The notes under the pieces are model-generated. The model did no database searches and was not told where the DNA came from. It was given only the letters and a program-made list of their open reading frames with translations. From Ruminococcus sp. (GTDB lineage Bacteria; Bacillota; Clostridia; Oscillospirales; Ruminococcaceae): a DNA stretch of 43,480 nucleotides. Both the position numbers and the translations under genes were made by a program. Below, in pieces: positions 24,875 to 33,992 of the stretch; within the stretch, counting starts at the first letter, position 1; each line of letters begins with the position of its first letter. Where the stretch lies: NCBI RefSeq assembly GCF_017464355.1, contig NZ_JAFUAG010000026.1:1-43480 (forward strand), written 5' to 3'.

Positions 24875-26055
24875 CAGTGGTGGAAGAGCCTGATACCTGT
24901 GAATGCCATAGCCATGCCGTACTTATTGCAGGTCTCTATGACATTGTCATCTCTGATGGATCCGCCGGGCTCGGCAATGTATGCAACGCCTGATTTCTTG
25001 GCTCTCTCGATATTATCGCCGAAGGGGAAGAACGCATCGGAGCCAAGGCAGACGTCCTTGTTCTGTGCGAGCCATGCCTTCTTTTCCTCTGATGTCAGGG
25101 GCTCGGGCCTGGTCTTGAAGATACGCTGCCACTCGCCCTCAGCCAGAACGTCCTCATACTCATCGCCTATGTAAACGTCGATAGCGTTATCACGGTCGGG
25201 TCTGCGGATATCATCTCTGAAAGGCAGAGCCATTACCTTGGGGTTCTGTCTGAGCCACCAGTTATCTGCCTTGCTGCCTGCAAGTCTGGTGCAGTGTACT
25301 CTTGACTGCTGGCCTGCGCCTATGCCGATAGCCTGACCGTTCTTTACATAGCATACGGAGTTGGACTGGGTATACTTGAGGGTTATAAGGGAGATAACAA
25401 GGTCTTCCATTTTATCAGCGGGGATATCCTTGTTCTCGGTAACGATATTGGAGAGCAGCTCCTTATCTATCTTAAGCTCGTTCCTGCCCTGCTCGAAGGT
25501 AACGCCGAATACCTGCTTGCGTTCGATCTCTGCGGGAACGTAGTTCTCATCTATCTTTATGATGTTATAGGTGCCCTTTCTCTTGGACTTGAGTATCTCC
25601 AGAGCCTCATCGGTATAACCGGGGGCGATGATGCCGTCGGATACCTCACGCTGTATCATCTTTGCGGTGGGTACATCGCAGATGTCGGACAGGGCGATGA
25701 AGTCGCCGTAGCTGGACATTCTGTCGGCACCTCTTGCCCTTGCATAAGCGCAGGCCATGGGGGAGAGCTCGCCCAGGTCATCAACGAAATAGATCTTAGC
25801 CTCGGTCTCGGTCAGGGGTCTGCCGACAGCGGCGCCTGCGGGGGAAACGTGCTTGAAGGAAGTCGCGGCGCACATACCTGTAGCGGCCTTAAGCTCCCTT
25901 ACCAGCTGCCAGCCGTTGAAAGCGTCCAGCAGGTTGATATAACCGGGCTTGCCGTTGAGTACCTCGATAGGCAGGTCCTTGCCGTCCTCCATAAAAACTC
26001 TTGACGGCTTCTGGTTGGGGTTGCAGCCGTACTTCAAAAGCATTTCATTTGCCAT
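24874..26055 (-). CDS. AICAR formyltransferase, single-domain PurH
   Basis: A 393-residue enzyme that formylates AICAR to FAICAR with 10-formyl-tetrahydrofolate, the ninth purine step. The conserved catalytic block is SFKHVSPAGAAVG (about 66-78), and YTQSNSVCYVKNGQAIGIGAGQQSRVHC is the family core. PGGSIRDDNVIE lies near the C-terminus. Ordinary PurH is about 510 residues, with an N-terminal MGS-like IMP cyclohydrolase domain; that domain is absent here. GGAGG precedes the start. The missing cyclohydrolase is probably the PurO-like protein encoded two genes upstream in the operon. Confidence 0.94.
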   Translation of the reverse strand: MANEMLLKYGCNPNQKPSRVFMEDGKDLPIEVLNGKPGYINLLDAFNGWQLVRELKAATGMCAATSFKHVSPAGAAVGRPLTETEAKIYFVDDLGELSPMACAYARARGADRMSSYGDFIALSDICDVPTAKMIQREVSDGIIAPGYTDEALEILKSKRKGTYNIIKIDENYVPAEIERKQVFGVTFEQGRNELKIDKELLSNIVTENKDIPADKMEDLVISLITLKYTQSNSVCYVKNGQAIGIGAGQQSRVHCTRLAGSKADNWWLRQNPKVMALPFRDDIRRPDRDNAIDVYIGDEYEDVLAEGEWQRIFKTRPEPLTSEEKKAWLAQNKDVCLGSDAFFPFGDNIERAKKSGVAYIAEPGGSIRDDNVIETCNKYGMAMAFTGIRLFHH

Positions 26056-26130
26056 TGTAATTACCTCCGTTAAATATTTTCATTATATGGATACGTTTAT
26101 TCGCATGGTCTTTATTTGTTGATACAGGTG

Positions 26131-26223
26131 CTAGTCGCAGTAGGGGCATTTTACTGCCCGCTGTCCCGGTGAATAGTTTATGCTGCCCGCACATTTCGGG
26201 CATTTCATTGCGGTTATTTCCAT
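26131..26223 (-). CDS. 30-residue zinc-knuckle microprotein
   Basis: The frame encodes MEITAMKCPKCAGSINYSPG and then ten more residues ending CPYCD. It has two CPxC knuckles 15 residues apart, the layout of a minimal zinc ribbon. CGGAGG lies nine bases before the ATG, as good as any site in this operon. It sits between the PurO-like and AICAR transformylase genes. Function unknown. The 30 residues could fold only around a metal. It could also be a relic of a longer zinc-ribbon protein, but the frame and binding site are intact. Confidence 0.65.
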   Translation of the reverse strand: MEITAMKCPKCAGSINYSPGQRAVKCPYCD

Positions 26224-26310
26224 TGTGTCCTCCGAATATCCGCAGAGGAGGGCAGCGCCCTGCTGACAGGCTGCAGAAGGTGCCCTTTCCGCTTACGTTG
26301 GAAACAGGTA

Positions 26311-27027
26311 TTACTTTGAATACTTGTTTACTATCTTAGAAACAGCCTTGCCTGTTTCGATGTCGATATATCTTACGAACAGGGATACCTTGTTGTCCTC
26401 GTTGAGGGCATTCCACAGGCCGTTGGTGAACTCGTCGATATCATCGGGCACGGTTATCTTCTTAGGTTCGCCTTCAAAGCTGGGCAGGGGGCTGCCGTCG
26501 CCCATATAGGTGTGTATGAAGTGGCCGTAGCCTGCAAGGGGGTCGGAGTAGCTGAAAGTAAATCTCTCAACGCTGTCGGGGTTTCCGTCAGCGGACTTGA
26601 GTATGCTCATGGCATAGTTGTACTTGCCGTCGCCGACGTGCATTATGCCTGAGATCCTGGGGGTGTAGTTGGGAGCGTCGTCCTCATACTCTCTGGTGCG
26701 CAGGCTCTGCTCAAAGGTCTGCTGCTTGTCCATGAGTTCAAATATAGTATCGGTCTGGTCGCCGTTGGTTACTATGGTCTTGTTGCCCAGCACCCTTACA
26801 GGCGAATAGATTATCAGGTGGGGGTCAGAGAGCTTGGAGGGGTCGGCGGCCTCGGTCTTTATGCCGTCTGCGGTCTCGGTGAATACTCTGTTGCGGGAGT
26901 TCACGCTTCTGCCCATGATGAAGTAAGCGGTAACGGCTTTCTTTCCGTCAGGGCTCTTGCCGATGATGATACCTCTTCCGGGGTAGGAATTGCCTTTCAG
27001 TTCCTCGTAGATGTCAAGTGTTTTCAT
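26311..27027 (-). CDS. IMP cyclohydrolase, archaeal PurO-like
   Basis: A 238-residue protein whose N-terminal block YPGRGIIIGKSPDGKKAVTAYFIMGRSVNSRNRVF matches the PurO-like IMP cyclohydrolase family (PF07826 as I recall it): the GR near residue 17, the G-K turn and the SxxSRNR arginines. The enzyme closes FAICAR to IMP, the last purine step. PurO was first described in archaea and is known in some Clostridia. AAGGAGG lies nine bases before the start. Its place in an operon whose AICAR transformylase lacks the cyclohydrolase domain supports the call strongly. The overall length is a little longer than the archaeal enzymes. Confidence 0.87.
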   Translation of the reverse strand: MKTLDIYEELKGNSYPGRGIIIGKSPDGKKAVTAYFIMGRSVNSRNRVFTETADGIKTEAADPSKLSDPHLIIYSPVRVLGNKTIVTNGDQTDTIFELMDKQQTFEQSLRTREYEDDAPNYTPRISGIMHVGDGKYNYAMSILKSADGNPDSVERFTFSYSDPLAGYGHFIHTYMGDGSPLPSFEGEPKKITVPDDIDEFTNGLWNALNEDNKVSLFVRYIDIETGKAVSKIVNKYSK

Positions 27028-27111
27028 TTGGGATGACCTCCTTGTTATTGTCTGTATAACACCGCTGATATTATTATCGGCGGACTTTTCAACTTTTTTA
27101 TTTGGGGGATA

Positions 27112-28407
27112 TCAGTCATAGATACCCGCTGAATAGTAAAAATTCTCGGTAGTGTCAAGCTGAGGTATGACTTTTTCTATCTCAGCCAGCATAAGGTCTT
27201 TGGTTATGGTGCAATAGTCATAGTTCGCTCTTTCAAAAGCGTCCTCGCAGAAGCAGAACATCATGAGTGACCACTGCTCTTTGTCGCAGGATATGATATC
27301 CTCATGGCTGTAGGCGCCCGAGCCGTTTATCTCGTTTTCGCCGTATTCTTCTATGACCTTAAGCACCTCTTCGGGGGTGGCTGTTTTGACATGGAAGTCG
27401 GGACTTTGGTCGTCAAAGTAATAATCCACGAAGACCCTTGCCACCTTGCCGCCCCGCCTGAGCATTTCGGCGGCTATGGCTTTGCCCTGAGTGGTGCTGA
27501 AAGCTTTCAGGGCTGCAAGGCCTTCCTCGGTGGAGGAGAAGCGTATATAAAACGGCTTCCTGCCGTCGGCACGGAGCATATCTATCTGCGTCAGCCTGCC
27601 GCTTTCGTCATAGTGCGCCATGAGCCGCGGCTCGTTTTCATGCTGACCGACTATACGGTCGTAGGCATAGGAATATTCCCGCTGAGCCCAGCTTGCACGC
27701 TCGGCAGAGCCGAGCCTGTATGAGATGAACTTTTTATCCGTATTGCGGAAGATATAAAACAGTTCACCGCTGCCTTTGGGCAGCCCCACGGGGTAGTCTC
27801 CCGACCTAAAATACACAGGCAGTGCGAAAAATGTGCAGGCTGTTTCGTGTACCTCGCCGCTGCCGCTGACGATAAGCTTTGTCAGGCTGCCGTTATTATC
27901 ATAGGCGGCTTTGACCTGCGGTAAGTCCTCGGAGGGCAGGGAAAATCTATCCTGCTCAGAGCCTGTATCGGTGAAGACCAGTGTCTTGCCGTTAAGCGCA
28001 TAGCACAGCACCTGTACGGCGGGAGCCTTTTGTGAAAACGAAACTTCCTCCGCCGAAAAGCTGCCCTCTCTGAAAGTAAAGGGGAAGCTGTATTTTGCGC
28101 GGGTGAAGGAAAGTCTTCCGCTTTCGCTGTCACATTCGAGCCTTTGCACCATGCCCCTTTCGTCATAGAAGACTTTAAGGGACCTGCGGATATCATCGGG
28201 GGTGACACCCTGCCAGACAGGGGTGGGGCAGGCGTCATCGGTGGAGAACGAAACGCTCATCTGACCCTGCCAGCCCCTTTCCTCCAGCCAGAGGCAGGGG
28301 TAGGCGTCCCAGCGATGTTTGTACTTACCTCTGATATCCAGTGTCATGCCGTCATAGCAGCCCCGAGCATAACACATGGGCAGCTCTATGCAGAAACGTT
28401 CACTCAT
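27112..28407 (-). CDS. Unknown 431-residue protein in the purine operon
   Basis: I do not recognise the family. The start at 28407 is fixed by GGGAGG nine bases upstream; a longer in-frame opening lacks one. There is no signal peptide or membrane segment, so it is cytoplasmic. Several tyrosine- and glycine-rich strand repeats (VFYDERGMVQRLECD, AAYDNNGSLTKLIVS, AHYDESGRLTQIDML) share a YD..G.L motif like YD/RHS-type hairpin repeats, spaced about 90 residues apart. The C-terminal 80 residues are acidic. The gene lies between purN and the PurO-like gene. Confidence 0.7.
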   Translation of the reverse strand: MSERFCIELPMCYARGCYDGMTLDIRGKYKHRWDAYPCLWLEERGWQGQMSVSFSTDDACPTPVWQGVTPDDIRRSLKVFYDERGMVQRLECDSESGRLSFTRAKYSFPFTFREGSFSAEEVSFSQKAPAVQVLCYALNGKTLVFTDTGSEQDRFSLPSEDLPQVKAAYDNNGSLTKLIVSGSGEVHETACTFFALPVYFRSGDYPVGLPKGSGELFYIFRNTDKKFISYRLGSAERASWAQREYSYAYDRIVGQHENEPRLMAHYDESGRLTQIDMLRADGRKPFYIRFSSTEEGLAALKAFSTTQGKAIAAEMLRRGGKVARVFVDYYFDDQSPDFHVKTATPEEVLKVIEEYGENEINGSGAYSHEDIISCDKEQWSLMMFCFCEDAFERANYDYCTITKDLMLAEIEKVIPQLDTTENFYYSAGIYD

Positions 28408-28483
28408 AGCCGTGACCTCCCTTATCATGCGCAAAAAGTCATACACAATATATTATAGCAGATAATCCCGCTGATTGCAAGCA

Positions 28484-29629
28484 TTATTTCAGGTCAACGT
28501 AGGCCTTGCCGTCCTTAATGGTTATCCTGTCTTCGCAGAAGAGGGACACAGCTTTGGGGAGGAGCTTCCACTCAACGTTCTCCATTATTTTGCGCTGGAG
28601 AGTTTCGGGGGTCTCGTCGTTGGCAATGTCAACGGCACCCTGAAGTATTATAGCGCCTGCGTCGGCCTGCTCGTTTACGAAATGGATAGTTGCACCGCTG
28701 ACCTTTACACCGTATTCAAGGGCTTTCTCATGTACTTTCAGCCCGTAGAAGCCTTCGCCGCAGAAGGAGGGTATAAGGGCGGGGTGGACGTTTATTATCT
28801 TATAGTTATAGGCCTTGGTGACGCATTCGTCCAGGATTATCATGAAGCCTGCCAGCACCACAAGGTCAGCCTGCTGACGATCCAGCTCTTCCTTTATGGC
28901 CATGCTGTAGGCGGTCTTGTCGGGGTAGTCCTTGCGGGGGATAACCACCGAGGGTATACCTGCCTTTGCGGCTCTTTCAAGGGCAAAAGCGCCTTCCTTG
29001 GAGGAGATGACGCAGGTTATCCTGCCGCCCTTTATCTCACTACGTTCCTGCGAATCTATCAGCGCCTGCAAATTTGTTCCGCCGCCTGATACGAGTACAA
29101 CTATATTTTTCATATCTGTATTTCCTTTCATTGGTGTTTCTATGCCCTCCGCTTCACAACGTATTTTGAGAAACAGTGAAAAGACATCGCCGGTGTCTTT
29201 GGCAGTTTCTTTCATCTTTTCAAGTCTGTGCTTGCCGACACGTTTATCCAGTACGGCGAATATACGCACCAGCATATTCTCACTTTCGAGGCTGTCTTCT
29301 ATGCTCTGAGCGATGAATTCGTGATATGCTATATAGAACTGTCTTTGGTCGAATTGACCAAGTTTCAGCGCAGTATCGTCCATGTACGGGAATTCGCAGC
29401 TCAGACGTTTTTCATATTTTTCATCTTTCGGGAACTGTGAGATCTTTTTGATGCTCCATTGTTCACGGTAGCTGCCTTCAAGTATCTCCTCACCGTCAAG
29501 CAGTATCGCCGCCCTGCCCTCATGGTCGGGGCATTTTGAATAAGATGTGGCAAAATATGTTATGCGTCCCCGCAGTGAGGGGGCAAGGTATTCATTTTCA
29601 AGCCTGTGCTTGATTTTTGTCCAGGGCAT
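28484..29629 (-). CDS. purN: Fusion of SF0329-like domain with PurN glycinamide ribonucleotide formyltransferase
   Basis: One open frame of 381 residues. The first 160 or so (MPWTKIKHRLENEYLAP... FATSYSKCPDHEGRAAILLDG) resemble the SF0329 family of unknown function. From MKNIVVLVSGGGTNLQALIDS (start near 29113) the rest is a full 209-residue PurN with NVHPALIPSF (Asn and His of the active site), GATIHFVNEQADAG (catalytic Asp) and PRKDY. PurN transfers formyl to glycinamide ribonucleotide. AAGGAGG fixes the start of the whole. AAAGGAAA nine bases before ATG 29113 means free PurN could also be made. The gene overlaps the previous one by 32 bases. Confidence 0.88.
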   Translation of the reverse strand: MPWTKIKHRLENEYLAPSLRGRITYFATSYSKCPDHEGRAAILLDGEEILEGSYREQWSIKKISQFPKDEKYEKRLSCEFPYMDDTALKLGQFDQRQFYIAYHEFIAQSIEDSLESENMLVRIFAVLDKRVGKHRLEKMKETAKDTGDVFSLFLKIRCEAEGIETPMKGNTDMKNIVVLVSGGGTNLQALIDSQERSEIKGGRITCVISSKEGAFALERAAKAGIPSVVIPRKDYPDKTAYSMAIKEELDRQQADLVVLAGFMIILDECVTKAYNYKIINVHPALIPSFCGEGFYGLKVHEKALEYGVKVSGATIHFVNEQADAGAIILQGAVDIANDETPETLQRKIMENVEWKLLPKAVSLFCEDRITIKDGKAYVDLK

Positions 29630-30356
29630 GGCACACCTCCTTGGCATAGTCGTTGCCGCTGTTTATGGAAAACTGTCCGTGGTAAAGGTCTTTCATGGGG
29701 AGAAGTTTACTGTGGGGGACGGCCTTGTGTATAAGCTCGGCTGAACGTTTTATCTGAGGTATCTCCCTTGTGCCGTAGATGATATACAGCTCGGCCTCGG
29801 TCAGGCTGATACTGTCTTTCAGGGAATACCGCTGGTTGGCGGTGAGAAAGGCTGTCATATCCGCCTTGGAGATACGGCAGCTGTCGCGGTAGTAGTCTTC
29901 GTACAGGTCGTCCTTTATCCTGAGGGACCTAAACTGTGCCTTTGCGAACCACTGCTTTTTTATGAGCCCGTAGCTTGCGGCTATGGAGGGCGGCAGCATG
30001 GCCGCTGTCAGCTTTGAGGGGAGGACAGCTGCGCTCTCGATAAATGCGGTGCCGCAGATGTTCCTGCGCTGAGAGAGCATTTCCAGCAGTATCTGTCCGC
30101 CCAGGGAAAGTCCGCCGATGAAGCAGAGCTTTCCGCCGAAGTTTTCATCTATGTATTTTATGAGTTCAGCGGCATTATCCTCGATAGAGGTAAAGGGTCT
30201 GTCGCTGTCGGCGTGGCCGTCAAGGGCGGGAATGACCACATGGCAGCGGTCTTCAAGAGCCTTTGCGGCATCGCGGTAGTTCCACCATGCAAGTCCGCCG
30301 CCGTGGAGCAGCATTATTGCGGGGGATTTTTTATCTCCGTATTCTTTTGCTGTCAT
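29598..30356 (-). CDS. Alpha/beta hydrolase
   Basis: A 252-residue alpha/beta-fold hydrolase. It has the oxyanion block MLLHGGGLAWWNY at about 15-27, the nucleophile elbow GGLSLGG (Ser about residue 99) and a C-terminal region with YHGQF that holds the likely catalytic His. The acid is probably the Asp or Glu before it. There is no signal peptide, so it acts in the cytoplasm. AGAGGAAC precedes the start. It sits inside the purine operon, where its substrate is unknown; a purine link is not implied by its sequence. Confidence 0.85.
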   Translation of the reverse strand: MTAKEYGDKKSPAIMLLHGGGLAWWNYRDAAKALEDRCHVVIPALDGHADSDRPFTSIEDNAAELIKYIDENFGGKLCFIGGLSLGGQILLEMLSQRRNICGTAFIESAAVLPSKLTAAMLPPSIAASYGLIKKQWFAKAQFRSLRIKDDLYEDYYRDSCRISKADMTAFLTANQRYSLKDSISLTEAELYIIYGTREIPQIKRSAELIHKAVPHSKLLPMKDLYHGQFSINSGNDYAKEVCHALDKNQAQA

Positions 30357-30377
30357 TTCTTTGTTCCTCTTTATATT

Positions 30378-30710
30378 TCAGTAAAGCTTAAATTTTGAGC
30401 GCAGCAGGCAGAAACCCAGTCCGAGAAAGAAGAACAGTATGCCGACCCCTGCGGAACGGTAATCAGCTGTTTTCTCGTAGGTTGTGCTTTTGCGGATAGG
30501 CCTGTCGATGAATATCATATGCACCACGGCTCCCAGAACGAAGAGCCCCAGTGCTATAGCCGTCATGGTGACGTTGCGGCCTGCTCTGTTCAGTTTTATC
30601 AGTTCGGGCAGGATGATGACTATGAGCCCCAATGATGTACCTGTAAAGGGGCAGACTATCTTATTTTCTCTTCTGTCATCGATGTCGCGGTAATCCGGAT
30701 ACCAACTCAT
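30378..30710 (-). CDS. Small membrane protein, unknown function
   Basis: A 110-residue protein with hydrophobic segments at about 27-38, 46-67 and 89-104. The N-terminus MSWYPDYRDIDDRRENK is charged. CAGGAGGG lies upstream of the start. It follows purM by about 100 bases that hold two hairpins, and precedes the hydrolase gene by 21 bases. No family recognised. Confidence 0.65.
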   Translation of the reverse strand: MSWYPDYRDIDDRRENKIVCPFTGTSLGLIVIILPELIKLNRAGRNVTMTAIALGLFVLGAVVHMIFIDRPIRKSTTYEKTADYRSAGVGILFFFLGLGFCLLRSKFKLY

Positions 30711-30735
30711 ATTTATCCCTCCTGTATCAGCAGAA

Positions 30736-30798
30736 GACCACCCGACACAGCTGTACCGGGTGGCCTTGGCAGACCCCTCGGCAAAACGGGGCGGTCTG
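30736..30798 (-). repeat. Two hairpins between purM and the membrane-protein gene
   Basis: GACCACCCG/CGGGTGGCC (30736-30765) and CAGACCCCTCG...GGGGCGGTCTG (30770-30798) lie back to back. Neither has a T run on the minus strand, so they look like processing or stability structures, or a weak terminator, rather than a full stop. Confidence 0.45.
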
Positions 30799-30808
30799 AT
30801 ATTATTTT

Positions 30809-31849
30809 TTAGCAGATGATGACACCCAGGTCGCTGTCTACCAGTTCGCCGAGAACATAAGCGTCCTCGCCTGCTGCCTTGATAGCTGCGATAGCAGCAT
30901 CAGCGTCTGCCTTATCAACAACTACTGTCATGCCGACGCCCATGTTGAAGGTGTTGAACATATCTCTCTCGGGGATATTGCCTGTCTTGGCGATGAGGTC
31001 GAAGATAGGCAGCACCTGAACGTCGCTGCGCTTTATCTGAGCAGAGATGCCCTTGGGCAGCGCTCTCGGTATGTTCTCGTAGAAGCCGCCGCCTGTGATG
31101 TGGGATATGCTCTTTACCTTTACAGCGTCCAGCAGGCTCATTATCGCCTTGACATATATGCGTGTGGGGGTCAGCAGAGCTTCGCCCAGGGTGGTGCCCA
31201 GCTCATCATAGTGTCTGGCCAGGTTCTCTTCGTTCACGTCGAAGACTTTTCTTACCAGCGAGAAGCCGTTGGAGTGAACACCGCTGGATTTGATGGCGAT
31301 CATAACGTCGCCTGCCTTCTGGGTGGTGGGGTCGAGGATCTTATCCTTATCTACCACACCTACGGAGAAACCTGCCAGGTCGTATTCTTCCTCGGGCATG
31401 AGGCCGGGGTGTTCAGCGGTCTCGCCGCCTACCAGTGCGCAGCCTGCCTGCACGCAGCCTTCTGCCACACCTGAAACTATGCTTGCGATCTTCTCGGGGA
31501 TATTTCTGCCGCAGGCGATATAATCAAGGAAGAACTGGGGCTTTGCGCCGCAGCAGATTATATCGTTTACGCACATTGCCACGCAGTCGATGCCTACGGT
31601 ATCATGCTTGTCCAGCAGGAAAGCTATCTTGATCTTGGTGCCGACACCGTCAGTGCCTGAAACGAGGACGGGCTTATTGATGCCTGTCATATCCAGTTCA
31701 AAAAGTCCGCCGAAGCCGCCTATGCCGTCGATAACACCCTTTGTTACTGTTCTGCCGACATACTGCTTCATGAGTTCAACGGCCTTGTAGCCTGCGGTAA
31801 CGTCAACGCCTGCTTCCTTGTAGCTGTTAGAGTAGCTGTTATTGTTCAT
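30809..31849 (-). CDS. purM: Phosphoribosylformylglycinamidine cyclo-ligase (AIR synthase)
   Basis: A 346-residue enzyme that makes aminoimidazole ribonucleotide from FGAM with ATP, the fifth purine step. [34 protein letters not shown] is the family core, followed by [10 protein letters not shown]-like [24 protein letters not shown] and [21 protein letters not shown] precedes the ATG. Length is standard. It lies 33 bases after purF. Confidence 0.97.
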   Translation of the reverse strand: MNNNSYSNSYKEAGVDVTAGYKAVELMKQYVGRTVTKGVIDGIGGFGGLFELDMTGINKPVLVSGTDGVGTKIKIAFLLDKHDTVGIDCVAMCVNDIICCGAKPQFFLDYIACGRNIPEKIASIVSGVAEGCVQAGCALVGGETAEHPGLMPEEEYDLAGFSVGVVDKDKILDPTTQKAGDVMIAIKSSGVHSNGFSLVRKVFDVNEENLARHYDELGTTLGEALLTPTRIYVKAIMSLLDAVKVKSISHITGGGFYENIPRALPKGISAQIKRSDVQVLPIFDLIAKTGNIPERDMFNTFNMGVGMTVVVDKADADAAIAAIKAAGEDAYVLGELVDSDLGVIIC

Positions 31850-31882
31850 AATGCTTCCTTTCGGTCTTGTCGATGATGTTGT

Positions 31883-33304
31883 TTATTCTCTTCCGTCCCA
31901 GCAGTAGGTACACAGCCCGCATTCGGGTCTGCCTACGGCCTTGACGGTGCCTTCCAGTGACTGGAATTCCAGCGAGGTGAGCTTCAGCCTGCGGCATATC
32001 TCATCTCTGAGGTACTTGCCTCTCTCGGTATTGGTATCGCTGTATTCCCTGATGAACTTAACGCCCTCGGCGCCCTCGTTCTCGTCGATTATCTGCCTTG
32101 CGATAAGCTCCAGCTCTGAGGTGCTGCGGGAGAAGTTCAGGTACTTGCAGCCGTACATGATAGGCGGGCAGGCAGACCTCATATGGACTTCCTTAGCGCC
32201 GTTCTCGTAGAGGAACTCTACGGTCTCTCTCATCTGGGTGCCTCTTACTATGCTGTCGTCAACGAACAGCAGCTTTTTGCCCTCGATGAACTCGTGTACG
32301 GGGATAAGCTTCATCTTGGCCACCCTGTTTCTCATGGACTGGTTGGTAGGCATGAAGCTTCTCGGCCAGGTGGGGGTGTACTTGATGAAGGGTCTTGCGA
32401 AGGGTATGCCGCTTCTGTTGGCATAGCCTATGGCATGGGGGGTACCTGAATCGGGGACACCGCAGACGTAGTCCACATCGGGGAGCCTGCCGTTCTTGAT
32501 ATCGTTCTCCGCCATTATCATGCCGTTGCGAATCCTCATGCCCTCAACGTTGACACCCTCATAGTTTGCGTTGGGGTAGCCGTAGTAGGTCCAGAGGAAT
32601 GTGCATATGCTCATCTCATCGGTGCCCTCGGCCATTATCTCATAGCCGTCCTTGGTGATCCTGAGTATCTCGCCCGCCTTGAGTTCGTGGCAGGTCTGAT
32701 AGCCGAGCTTCTGGTAAGCGAAGTCCTCAAAGGAGAAGCAGTAGCCGTCGGAGCGCTTGCCGATGAGTATGGGCAGCTTGCCTGCCTTATCCCTGGCGCA
32801 TATGATAGCGTTCTCGGTCATGATGACCAGTGACATGGTACCCTTTATCTTGTCCTGTGCATAGCGTATGCCGTCAACGAAGCTGTCCTTCTGGGCAATG
32901 AGTGCGCCTATGAGGCCTGCGGAATTGATAGCGCCGCTGCTCATGGTCTCGAAGTTTGCGCAGCCGTTCTGAAGGAGTTCCTTTGAAAGCTCCTCGGCAT
33001 TATGTATGACACCTATGGAACAGACAGCGTAAAGACCCAGCTTTGAACGCACCATGATAGGCTGGGGGTCGGTATCGCTGATACAGCCGATACATACCTT
33101 GCCCCGCATTGCCTCGACGTCCTTTTCAAACTTAGTTCTGAAAGGGGAGTTCTCAATGCTGTGTATGTTTCTCTGGAAGCCGACCTCGGGAGCGTAGGAG
33201 GTCATGCCGCCTCGCCTTGTACCCAGATGGGAATGATAGTCTGTTCCGAAGAAAACGTCCTGAATGCAGTCGTTAGCGGAGACTGCGCCGAAAAATCCAC
33301 CCAT
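31883..33304 (-). CDS. PurF-family amidophosphoribosyltransferase with degenerate glutaminase domain
   Basis: A 473-residue PurF homologue. The phosphoribosyltransferase half is complete: VPDSGTPHAIGYANRSGIPF, the PRPP loop FVDDSIVRGTQ, and cysteines including ECGLCTYC that match the iron-sulfur PurF class. The N-terminus is MGGFFGAVS where PurF should have the nucleophile Cys as residue 1 or 2 (CGVFG), so Cys is replaced by Gly. The asparagine-glycine motif HNG is also lost (SIGVIHN). It may use free ammonia or a partner glutaminase. I recall this Cys-less family from Bacteroidetes and Clostridia, mostly uncharacterised. I chose ATG 33304 for AGGTGAT before it; a GTG at 33313 also fits. Confidence 0.88.
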   Translation of the reverse strand: MGGFFGAVSANDCIQDVFFGTDYHSHLGTRRGGMTSYAPEVGFQRNIHSIENSPFRTKFEKDVEAMRGKVCIGCISDTDPQPIMVRSKLGLYAVCSIGVIHNAEELSKELLQNGCANFETMSSGAINSAGLIGALIAQKDSFVDGIRYAQDKIKGTMSLVIMTENAIICARDKAGKLPILIGKRSDGYCFSFEDFAYQKLGYQTCHELKAGEILRITKDGYEIMAEGTDEMSICTFLWTYYGYPNANYEGVNVEGMRIRNGMIMAENDIKNGRLPDVDYVCGVPDSGTPHAIGYANRSGIPFARPFIKYTPTWPRSFMPTNQSMRNRVAKMKLIPVHEFIEGKKLLFVDDSIVRGTQMRETVEFLYENGAKEVHMRSACPPIMYGCKYLNFSRSTSELELIARQIIDENEGAEGVKFIREYSDTNTERGKYLRDEICRRLKLTSLEFQSLEGTVKAVGRPECGLCTYCWDGRE

Positions 33305-33338
33305 TTTTATCACCTGATACTCTCTGTTTAGATTAACT

Positions 33339-33992
33339 TTACTTATGTTCGTTTATATATGCAAGACAGTCTGCGGGGGAGGCTGCTGTGGCGGGTGCGC
33401 CGCAGGCCTCGGCTTCATCGCGGCTGCCGTAGCCCCAAAGTACATATATGCTGTCGATACCGCAGGCTTTTGCGCCGCTGATATCGTGTTGTCTGTCGCC
33501 TATCATCAGCACAGTGCTTTTGTCGGGGTGCCCCAGTTCATCCAGCACATACTCGATGACCAGCTGTTTTGAATCCCTGGCGCCGTCCACCCCCGAGCCG
33601 CCGATGAAGCGGAAGTACTTATCCAGCCCGAACCTTTCCAGCAGGCTTCGGGCAAAGGGCTGGGGCTTGCTGGTGGCCACTGCCAGGGTGAAGCCCTGTT
33701 TCTCAAGAGACTTCAGCATATCCTCAACGCCGTCAAAATACTTTGAATTGAAGAGCTGCTCCTTCGGGTACTCGCTGCGGTAGAGCCTTACGGCCTGCCA
33801 TGCGGTATCATCGTCCAGCCCGCAGAAATCCTTCATGGATCTGAAAAGGGGCGGCCCGAGGAAACGCTCCAGTCTGTCGGGGACGGCAATGCCCAGCTTG
33901 TCAAGGGTCTCCTTAACGGTGACTATTATGCCCGGGGCAGTATCCATAAGGGTGCCGTCCAGGTCGAACAGCAGGACTTTATATCTGCTCAC
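33339..33992 (-). CDS. HAD-family phosphatase, phosphoglycolate-phosphatase-like
   Basis: A 217-residue phosphatase. [13 protein letters not shown] (Asp nucleophile and second Asp), AVATSKPQ (motif II), a Lys near SKQL (motif III) and [16 protein letters not shown] (motif IV) are all present, with a small helical cap at about 15-80. The start is GTG, whose GTGA overlaps the purE stop. Family members hydrolyse small phosphates such as phosphoglycolate or nucleotides. Position after purE suggests nucleotide housecleaning, as inference. Confidence 0.88.
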   Translation of the reverse strand: MSRYKVLLFDLDGTLMDTAPGIIVTVKETLDKLGIAVPDRLERFLGPPLFRSMKDFCGLDDDTAWQAVRLYRSEYPKEQLFNSKYFDGVEDMLKSLEKQGFTLAVATSKPQPFARSLLERFGLDKYFRFIGGSGVDGARDSKQLVIEYVLDELGHPDKSTVLMIGDRQHDISGAKACGIDSIYVLWGYGSRDEAEACGAPATAASPADCLAYINEHK

